Assembly (NCBI GenBank): GCA_026393755.1
Contig: JAPKZO010000029.1
Coordinates: 123,282-187,281, forward strand
Length of the DNA stretch: 64,000 nucleotides
Source: Acidobacteriota bacterium
GTDB taxonomy: Bacteria > Acidobacteriota > Vicinamibacteria > Vicinamibacterales > JAKQTR01
Direction of reading: 5' to 3'
Below the pieces are notes generated by a model. The model saw only the letters and a list, made by a program, of their open reading frames with translations, made no database searches and was not told the DNA's origin. A program made the translations under genes and the position numbers. Positions 58,348-64,000 of this stretch are shown piece by piece. Positions within the stretch are counted from its first letter, which is position 1, and each line of letters begins with the position of its first letter.

Positions 58348-59649
58348 CTATGGCCGCCGGTAGACCTTTCCGCCCTTCATGACGAACGTCGCTGTTCGGC
58401 AGACCTTGATGTCCTTGGTCGGGTCGCCCGCAAACGCCACGAGATCGGCGAGCAGGCCCGTCTTCACCTGGCCGATCCGGTCCGCCCAGTTCATCGCCTT
58501 CGCGTTGATGGATGTCGCCGCGATGAGCGCCTGTGCGGGCGTCATGCCGTACTCCACCATCAACTCGAGTTCGCGCCAGTTCGTGCCGTGTGCAAACACG
58601 CCGACGTCGCTGCCAAGGCCGATGATGACGTTTTGCTTGATAGCCGACTGGAACGCGCGGCGTCCTTCTTCCATCGAGGCCGTCGGCTTCGACACACCGG
58701 GCTTGTACCCCTGGTTGTAGATGGATGAGGCTTCCTGCGCAGCCAGCGTCGGGTAGTAGACGACGCCCTTTTCGGCCATCAACTTGAAGACCTCGTCGGT
58801 GCCGCCGTAGCCATGTTCGATCGTGTCGGCCCCGGCCATGACCGCATCGCGCATGCCTTCGGCACTGCCGGCGTGCACGGCGACGGGGCGCTTCGCGCGA
58901 CGGGCCTCCTGTACGGCTGCCAGCATCTCGGCAGGATTCAGTGTCGGCACCGTCGATCCGTCCGGCCCCCGGCGGTAATCGGCGTAGAACTTGACCCAGT
59001 CGGCCCCGTGGCCGATCTGATCGCGCACGGCCCACAACATCTGATCGACACCGGAGACTGGTTCGGCCCCTTGCGGGATCTCGAGGTTTGTCGCAAACCC
59101 CTTCGGGCCGGGGCCGTAGCTGGCCGATGCGACGATGGCCTTGGTGGCGACCTGCAATCGGGGGCCGGGAATGCGTCCCTCGTTGATGGCCTTTTGCACC
59201 GACACGTCTGCGTATTCGGCGCCCTCCGTGCCGAGATCGCGGAGCGCCGTAAAGCCGGCCATCAGCGTGGCTTCGCAGTGCAGCACCGCTGCAATCGTGC
59301 GGTAGGCCAGCGTCTCCTTCATCACCTGATCGTTCCAGAGGGTCTCGTTGTACGGATGCAGAAAAATGTGCGAGTGCGCGTCGATCAGTCCCGGCAGCAG
59401 CGTCATCCCGGCCAGATCAATGACCTGTGCGCCAGCGGGCGCCTTCACGTCGGCTGCGGCGCCGGCCGCGGCAATTCTGTCTCCCGTGACCAGTACCACC
59501 CAGCCTTCGTGCGGCTGGGCCGACACGCCGTCGAACACCCGCGCGGGCTTCAGCAGGACGCTGGCAAGTACACTCGGCTGCGCCTGCCCGCCCACGACAG
59601 CCGCCACCACCACGACCATCAACACTGCCAGGACACAGATGCGTTTCAT
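58348..59649 (-). CDS. Exported amidohydrolase (imidazolonepropionase/prolidase-like)
   Basis: This 433-residue protein has a signal peptide ([20 protein letters not shown]) followed by an amidohydrolase barrel. [15 protein letters not shown] (His-x-His), a Lys in [22 protein letters not shown] (His), IEHGYGG (His) and [11 protein letters not shown] (Asp) supply the metal site. This group, common in Acidobacteria, includes exported Xaa-Pro or Xaa-Arg dipeptidases. The exact substrate is unknown. It may work with the neighbouring M28 peptidase on peptides outside the membrane. Confidence 0.85.
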   Translation of the reverse strand: MKRICVLAVLMVVVVAAVVGGQAQPSVLASVLLKPARVFDGVSAQPHEGWVVLVTGDRIAAAGAAADVKAPAGAQVIDLAGMTLLPGLIDAHSHIFLHPYNETLWNDQVMKETLAYRTIAAVLHCEATLMAGFTALRDLGTEGAEYADVSVQKAINEGRIPGPRLQVATKAIVASASYGPGPKGFATNLEIPQGAEPVSGVDQMLWAVRDQIGHGADWVKFYADYRRGPDGSTVPTLNPAEMLAAVQEARRAKRPVAVHAGSAEGMRDAVMAGADTIEHGYGGTDEVFKLMAEKGVVYYPTLAAQEASSIYNQGYKPGVSKPTASMEEGRRAFQSAIKQNVIIGLGSDVGVFAHGTNWRELELMVEYGMTPAQALIAATSINAKAMNWADRIGQVKTGLLADLVAFAGDPTKDIKVCRTATFVMKGGKVYRRP

Positions 59650-59720
59650 TCGCTCACCCCACGTGACAACAGATCATCTCGAGATCATCTCGGGAAACGG
59701 TAATCTACCTCACCCCGTTC

Positions 59721-59903
59721 TGCGGGCGGACGGTTCCTTCGCGTCCCCGCTCACGCAAGCCGGCAAAACATGCCTTACCGGGACGGGTCGCCGACCTGAC
59801 GTGTGCGCTCTTCGCGCAGCCCGTCTTGGCCCTCACGGCACGTTTTGCGAACTGACGCTGTCGGCTTGGTTCGAGGGGCCGCTCCGGAATCCGTTCGCCA
59901 GCC
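59721..59903 (+). repeat. Dispersed approximately 150-180 bp repeat, copy 2
   Basis: This occupies most of the 312-bp gap between 59649 and 59962. It matches the copy at 62048 in the same orientation and that at 41674 in inverted orientation. Shared blocks include GCGTCCCCGCTCACGCAAGC, CGCCGACCTGACGTGTGCGC, TTCGCGCAGCCCGTC and CTTGGTTCGAGGGGCCGCT. I see nothing else in the gap. Confidence 0.85.
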
Positions 59904-59961
59904 CGAACGGTGTGGAGCAATCACCGCAGATTGCCCGGCGCCGCCACGCCTCAAGCCTTCT

Positions 59962-60657
59962 TCAATCAAATCGTCCCGCCAGCAACCCGTTCGCCAGCTC
60001 CGTCATCGATGCGACGCACGGGCAATCGACGTCATTGTACATGCCGGTCGAATCGAGCAGCACAGCGGGCAACCCGGCTGCCCGGGCACCGACGATATCA
60101 ATCTCGTAGAGATCGCCGCAATGAATCGTCGTCTCCGTGTTTGCGCCGGCGCGATCGAGCGCGATGCGGAACAGCCGCGGATCTGGTTTTTCCACGCCCT
60201 CCTCTTCGGATGCGACCACCAGGTCGATGAGGGGATCGACGCCCAGTCGCGCGAGGGCCAGCCGGAGTGTCGCGTTCGTGTTCGACACGACGACCACTTG
60301 AAGCCCAGCGCCCTTCAGGCGCCGAAGAGCAGGGATGACATCGATCGGCAGAGCGTCCCAGGTGTTCTCGCGATCATGGAACACCTTCAACTCGGCGAGC
60401 GCGGCGTCGCTCTGCGCCGTCGGGCTGATGCCGGCGCGCTTGAGAATCAGGTCGAAATACAGAAACCCCCGTTGCTCGTCGGTCGTTGCGCGCACCGTGT
60501 GTGCCACATCGAGCTGCCGCTTGACGGCGGGTTCGGCCGCCGCGAGCGTGGCGGCATCGACGCGCACCCCGTGTCGTCCGAGCATCTCGGATGCCCGGTC
60601 CCAGTTCGGGCACACCAGCACTCCACCGGCATCAAGAAAGATCGTCTGGTAGTGCAT
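59962..60657 (-). CDS. HAD-superfamily hydrolase
   Basis: This 231-residue protein shows the HAD motifs: FLDAGGVLV (nucleophile Asp), VVVSNTNA (Ser/Thr), EKPDPRLFRIAL (Lys) and HCGDLYEIDIVGA (Asp pair). A helical cap lies between motifs I and II, as in phosphoglycolate phosphatase or haloacid dehalogenase relatives. The second Asp of motif I is replaced by Gly (Asp-Ala-Gly), as in several HAD subfamilies, so phosphatase activity is not certain. The start at 60657 is the Met directly before the first strand. Confidence 0.83.
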   Translation of the reverse strand: MHYQTIFLDAGGVLVCPNWDRASEMLGRHGVRVDAATLAAAEPAVKRQLDVAHTVRATTDEQRGFLYFDLILKRAGISPTAQSDAALAELKVFHDRENTWDALPIDVIPALRRLKGAGLQVVVVSNTNATLRLALARLGVDPLIDLVVASEEEGVEKPDPRLFRIALDRAGANTETTIHCGDLYEIDIVGARAAGLPAVLLDSTGMYNDVDCPCVASMTELANGLLAGRFD

Positions 60658-60806
60658 CGTTGTTGAACATCCGTGAATTCGCGCGTTCAGTCTGCCACAG
60701 ACACAAGGCGGTCTGGATACTTTTCGCGAACCACAGAATTGTATCGAAAGAAGCGCGGCGTCGATAATTCGTCCCGACCCCAGACCCATCTATACTGGAC
60801 CCGATC

Positions 60807-62015
60807 ATGGTGCTGCGCGCCACCACCGCGACGTCTTCCTACATCATCAGCCTCAAGCCACACTCGCTGGCGGTGAGCCGCGACGACACGCTCGTCGTGT
60901 CGTGGGATCTTGGCGGACGTCTCTACTGCGTCTATCGAGATGACGTGACATGGCGCAGAGGGCTGAACGGAGACGTGCTCGAGAAGCAGGGGAGCGGCGC
61001 GTCTCGTTCGCGCTCGCGGTTGACGCCAGCCGGAGCGGACGCGGTCGTTGATGAGGCCGCCACGTTCGCGCGAAAGACCGTTGAGGCCGTGTTATCGCCG
61101 GCGTGGCGATGGGCAGCACCAGTCGAGCCCGTCGTTGCTCAGCTGGTCGTGTCCCATTTGCAGTTGTGCGCGCAGTTCGGTGCGGCGCAGGCGCGCATCG
61201 ACGCCGCGCGTTTCGCGGATGTGTATCGCCCGGTGGGGATCCTGCCGCCCGATCAGTATCTGTCGCTGGTCGTGCAGGCCACGGAAGGCTGTTCATTCAA
61301 CACCTGCACGTTCTGCGATCTTTATCATGACGGCTACCGCGTGAAATCGGCGGACCAGTTCCGCGCGCACGTCGACCGGGTGCGGCGCTATCTCGGCGCG
61401 TCGATCAGCCTGCGATCGCGCGGCATCTTCCTCGGCGCGGCCAACGCATTGGCTGTGCCGATGGCGACGCTCGTGCCCATCTTCGAGACGCTGGTGGAGG
61501 AACTGGATGCGATCCCCAGAGGGGTGTGCGCATTTGTGGACGGGTTCACCGGCACGAAGAAGACCGCGGGCGACTACCGGATGCTCAGCCACCTGGGACT
61601 GAGGCGGGTGTACATCGGTCTCGAGTCTGGCCACGATCCGCTGCTTGCCTTCATCAGGAAGCCAGGGCTCGCTGCCGACGCTGTCGAGACCGCCCGTCGC
61701 GTCAAAGCAGCCGGAGTGCAGGTTGGCGTCATCGTGATGACCGGACTTGGTGGGGAGCGATTCTCGGCCCGCCACGTGGCGGATACGATTGCGGCCGTCA
61801 ACCGGATGCAGTTGGGCGATGGAGACTTGATCTACTTCAGCGACGTGGTTGAGATCGCGGGCACGGCATACCCGCGTATCGCCGAGCGCGAGGGCGTTCG
61901 ACCGCTTTCACCGGAAGACAGGCGCGCGCAGCGCGACGCCATTCGCGCCGGGCTTCGGTTCGATGGGCCTGGACCGAAATTCGCCACCTACGACATCCGG
62001 GAGTTCGTGTACTGA
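60807..62015 (+). CDS. Radical SAM protein
   Basis: This 402-residue protein has about 145 residues of unrecognised N-terminal sequence, then a radical SAM domain. The cluster motif reads EGCSFNTCTFCDLYHDGY, that is C-x4-C-x2-C instead of C-x3-C-x2-C, a variant I associate with radical SAM groups having Cys-Ser-Tyr-Asn starts. FLGAANALAVPM, RVYIGLESGHDPLLAF and VIVMTGLGGERF follow as usual for the barrel. The reaction is unknown. A TATACT hexamer 18 bp upstream of the ATG may be the -10 box. Confidence 0.85.
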   Translation: MVLRATTATSSYIISLKPHSLAVSRDDTLVVSWDLGGRLYCVYRDDVTWRRGLNGDVLEKQGSGASRSRSRLTPAGADAVVDEAATFARKTVEAVLSPAWRWAAPVEPVVAQLVVSHLQLCAQFGAAQARIDAARFADVYRPVGILPPDQYLSLVVQATEGCSFNTCTFCDLYHDGYRVKSADQFRAHVDRVRRYLGASISLRSRGIFLGAANALAVPMATLVPIFETLVEELDAIPRGVCAFVDGFTGTKKTAGDYRMLSHLGLRRVYIGLESGHDPLLAFIRKPGLAADAVETARRVKAAGVQVGVIVMTGLGGERFSARHVADTIAAVNRMQLGDGDLIYFSDVVEIAGTAYPRIAEREGVRPLSPEDRRAQRDAIRAGLRFDGPGPKFATYDIREFVY

Positions 62016-62047
62016 TAACACCCCGGCGTTCAGGTGCCGTGGCGTTT

Positions 62048-62199
62048 CGCTCCGCGTCCCCGCTCACGCAAGCCGGCAAAGCGCACCTTCCCGGACTCGT
62101 CGCCGACCTGACGTGTGCGCTCTTCGCGCAGCCCGTCCTGGCCGTCACGGTGCGTTTTGCGAACTCACGCTGATCGGCTTGGTTCGAGGGGCCGCTTCG
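62048..62199 (+). repeat. Dispersed approximately 150-180 bp repeat, copy 3
   Basis: This is the same element as at 59721 and, inverted, at 41674. It lies in the 239-bp gap after the radical SAM gene. A stretch of simple GC-rich sequence (62200-62254) follows without a gene. Confidence 0.85.
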
Positions 62200-62254
62200 C
62201 GAACTGCGCCGCGGCGCCTCCGCCTCTACGCCTGCCGCTTCGCGAACCGTGGCG

Positions 62255-63007
62255 TCACCGAACGTCGATGGTGGCGACGACGGGCGCGTGGTCGCTCGTC
62301 CCGATCTCGCGGAAGGACGGGCACGAGGTCGCGCGGCTGGCGACGCTCTCGCTGGCGAGCACGTAGTCCAGACGCCAGCCGATGTTCCGCTGCCGCATGT
62401 TGCGCCAGGGCGGCCACCACGTGAACAGATCGGCGTTGTCGGGATCGAGTGCGCGCCCGAGGTCCACCAGCCCGTGACGGATGACGCGTTCGAACAGGTC
62501 GCGCTCCTGTGGCGACTGGCCGATCGCGTCAGGCCTGCGTTCTTTTGGATGGACGTCCATGTCGGTGCGAGCCACGTTCATGTCGCCGCACAGCACGACC
62601 GGCCGGCCGTCAGCCTCGTGCCGGGCCGTATGCGCGGCCATCGCTTCGAGGAAGCGGATCTTGGCGGCGAAGTCCTTGCCGCCGTTCGGGACGTAGATCG
62701 ACGAGACGACAAACGGGCCGATATCGGCGGATACGATGCGGGTTTCGTGATCGAATTCGGGATGGGTGAATTCGGGCGGTTTCGGGCAGCAGGCCTTCCG
62801 CACGAGCAAGGCCACGCCTGAGAACGCGGCGGCGCCATGCCAGTAGCCCCAGTAGCCGTCGAGTTGCAGGAGCGCCTGAGGAATCTGCTCGCGGGCCGCC
62901 TTCAGTTCCTGCAGACAGACGACATCCGGCTGCTCGCGCTCAATCCACTCCTGCACCTGCGCCTGCCGGGCGCGGATGCCGTTCACATTCCAGGTCGCGA
63001 TCTTCAT
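62255..63007 (-). CDS. xth: Exodeoxyribonuclease III (AP endonuclease family)
   Basis: This 250-residue DNA repair enzyme cuts at abasic sites and removes 3' blocks. MKIATWNVNGIRAR (Asn metal site), CLQELKA (Glu), SIYVPNGGKD, LCGDMNVARTD (Asp/Asn), the segment NIGWRLDYVLAS and the terminal GTSDHAPVVATID (Asp-His) match the exonuclease III family throughout. The start at 63007 is the Met of the first strand; upstream in-frame residues are unrelated. Confidence 0.94.
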   Translation of the reverse strand: MKIATWNVNGIRARQAQVQEWIEREQPDVVCLQELKAAREQIPQALLQLDGYWGYWHGAAAFSGVALLVRKACCPKPPEFTHPEFDHETRIVSADIGPFVVSSIYVPNGGKDFAAKIRFLEAMAAHTARHEADGRPVVLCGDMNVARTDMDVHPKERRPDAIGQSPQERDLFERVIRHGLVDLGRALDPDNADLFTWWPPWRNMRQRNIGWRLDYVLASESVASRATSCPSFREIGTSDHAPVVATIDVR

Positions 63008-63236
63008 AGTCGCCAGTACGACTATGTTACTGGCAAGAACAGCCACGCGCACGATTCTGGCTACCCACTCTGGTCCTGTTGGAACGGCCTCGAATCGTCG
63101 CCTCGAAGCCAGCCGAACACCGGGTACCGATGGCCTCCACCATACGGGGCTGTCTTGAAGCGACTTCTTGGCACCATTGGCGACCGTCGACAAGAAGCGG
63201 AACGTAGACAGGACATCGACTACCGCGACTTGCCGA

Positions 63237-63326
63237 CTACCGGAGACGAATCTTCCAGTAGCCTGGCTTCCGCCGATCATGGGCAATGGCGAGCACTCGG
63301 AGTGCGACAGGCGTGTCGAGGTAGTT
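63237..63326 (-). pseudogene. C-terminal remnant of a RelE/ParE-type toxin
   Basis: On the minus strand one frame reads NYLDTPVALRVLAIAHDRR then KPGYWKIRLR and a TAG at 63239-63237. The segment with AIAHxRRxPGYW is the typical C-terminus of RelE/ParE toxins, but there is no preceding two thirds of the gene. It joins directly to the antitoxin remnant upstream, suggesting an internal deletion. Confidence 0.55.
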
Positions 63327-63396
63327 CAGCTTCGGCGCGGGCACGGACGTCTTCCCACGGAATGCCGTCGGACTCGCCGTCCATCACTCGGCGTGC

Positions 63397-63552
63397 TCAT
63401 CGCTCGACTTCGGCGGCCCAGGCGGCCTCGACCGCCGCCGGGTCCTCGGCATCAGCGTCAAGACTGGCCAGGAGTTCGGCTGCGACATCGGCGCGTTGGT
63501 CAATCGGCAGCGTCAACGCTTCTCGAAGAAGTTCTTGCGCCCGAGGGGTCAT
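63397..63552 (-). pseudogene. Addiction-module antitoxin truncated by an in-frame stop
   Basis: MTPRAQELLREALTLPIDQR, ADVAAELLASLDADAEDP and AAVEAAWAAEVER match the start of the small antitoxins found next to RelE/ParE toxins. A TGA at 63399-63397 then interrupts, but the same frame continues with ARRVMDGESDGIPWEDVRAR, the family's C-terminal half. One base change would restore it. The 51-residue product could still be made but would lack the toxin-binding part. Confidence 0.6.
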
Positions 63553-63579
63553 GAGGAAATTCTACACCCGGACCGAACA

Positions 63580-63650
63580 GCCCAACAACGCGCGGCACCC
63601 GACCGGCGCCGGTGGTATCGTAAGCGCCGGCGGGTGAGCGCGGAACGCAA
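63580..63650 (+). other. attC-like imperfect hairpin
   Basis: CACCC (63596-63600) pairs with GGGTG (63632-63636), and CCGGCGC (63603-63609) with GCGCCGG (63624-63630). One unpaired base on one side and a bulge on the other resemble a folded integron attC site. The left end GCCCAACAACGCG looks like a simple-site box, but the matching right-hand GTTGGGC box is absent. It lies between a decayed toxin-antitoxin pair and a PIN-toxin gene. Confidence 0.35.
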
Positions 63651-63698
63651 GCAGACCGCTTGACGTGAACGCGATGAACGAATCGGTGACGTGAGATC

Positions 63699-64000
63699 AT
63701 GAAGCCGGCATCAACGGTCTACATCGAAACCAGCATCGTCAGCTATTTGACCGCGCGCCCGAGTCGAGTCGTGGTGCTGGCTGCACGGCAGGCGTTGACA
63801 CGCGATTGGTGGCGGGGACGCGCGTCGTTCCAGTTGAGAGTGTCCCAACTTGTACTCGACGAGGCACGGGCTGGCGATCACCTGATGTGCGCGCGGCGGC
63901 TGAGAGCCTTGGAGGGAATCCCCGTCCTCTCGCTCACGGAGTCCGCAACTCGGCTGGCGAAGGAGTTGGTCCGGCGAGGTGCCCTGCCCGAGAAGGCCAC
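63699..64000 (+). CDS. PIN-domain (VapC-like) toxin, 3' partial
   Basis: About 100 residues are visible before the window ends. VYIETSIVSYLTARPSR carries the first Asp/Glu position of the PIN active site, and VSQLVLDEARAGD supplies the second acidic cluster. RALEGIPVLSLTESATRLAKEL fits the family up to the break. PIN toxins cleave RNA. No clear antitoxin frame precedes it in the 146 bp upstream, so it may use a distant or downstream partner. Confidence 0.7.
   Translation, partial: MKPASTVYIETSIVSYLTARPSRVVVLAARQALTRDWWRGRASFQLRVSQLVLDEARAGDHLMCARRLRALEGIPVLSLTESATRLAKELVRRGALPEKA

Overview
The window is high-GC, densely coded bacterial DNA. It most resembles an acidobacterium of the class Vicinamibacteria. 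That placement is an inference from gene content: an Oar-type TonB-dependent receptor, lipoprotein sulfatase-like/TPR proteins, a tricorn-type protease, a VPS10/BNR repeat protein, a lone bacillithiol gene (bshA), and a conserved 100-residue protein I associate with Acidobacteria. I see no rRNA, tRNA, CRISPR array or intact insertion sequence.

Layout. 0-8 kb: the end of an amino-acid permease, then recD2, an SGNH lipoprotein, bshA and a D-aminoacylase. 8-15 kb: a co-directional set of poorly characterised envelope proteins (discoidin-like protein, Cys-less transglutaminase-like membrane protein, degenerate 5'-nucleotidase-like protein, and an anchored Ala/Pro-rich protein). 15-19 kb: a small conserved protein, a large membrane protein with a discoidin C-terminus, and an AtoE-type transporter. 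19-27 kb: two sulfatase-like/TPR lipoproteins flanking the TonB receptor. 27-39 kb: glutamine synthetase, a hemolysin III protein, a BNR-repeat protein, an M28 membrane peptidase, a CBS protein and a tricorn-like protease. 39-44 kb: four co-directional catabolic genes (gamma-family PLP enzyme, dihydropyrimidinase, class III aminotransferase, agmatinase-like). 44-48 kb: arylamine N-acetyltransferase, a cupin, a lytic transglycosylase and a tandem PPK2.

The centrepiece is a bacterial microcompartment (BMC) locus at 48.3-53.7 kb. It encodes an RpiB-DeoC fusion, a BMC-T, a BMC-H, a BMC-P, a CoA-acylating aldehyde dehydrogenase, a second BMC-T and two more BMC-P proteins, all on one strand. The inferred chemistry is 2-deoxyribose-5-phosphate to glyceraldehyde-3-phosphate plus acetaldehyde (DeoC), then acetaldehyde to acetyl-CoA (aldehyde dehydrogenase) inside a shell. 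This matches the 'sugar-phosphate-utilising' BMC class. Here the two sugar-phosphate domains are fused, a helix resembling an encapsulation peptide lies between them, and the RpiB domain has lost its usual catalytic Cys.

54-64 kb: glnS, an M28 peptidase with a beta-propeller-like N-terminus, an amidohydrolase, a HAD hydrolase, a radical SAM protein, exonuclease III, a decayed toxin-antitoxin pair, an attC-like hairpin and the start of a PIN-domain toxin. Two dispersed repeat families stand out: short GC-rich palindromes concentrated at 44-58 kb, and an approximately 150-180 bp element present three times (41.7, 59.7 and 62.1 kb).
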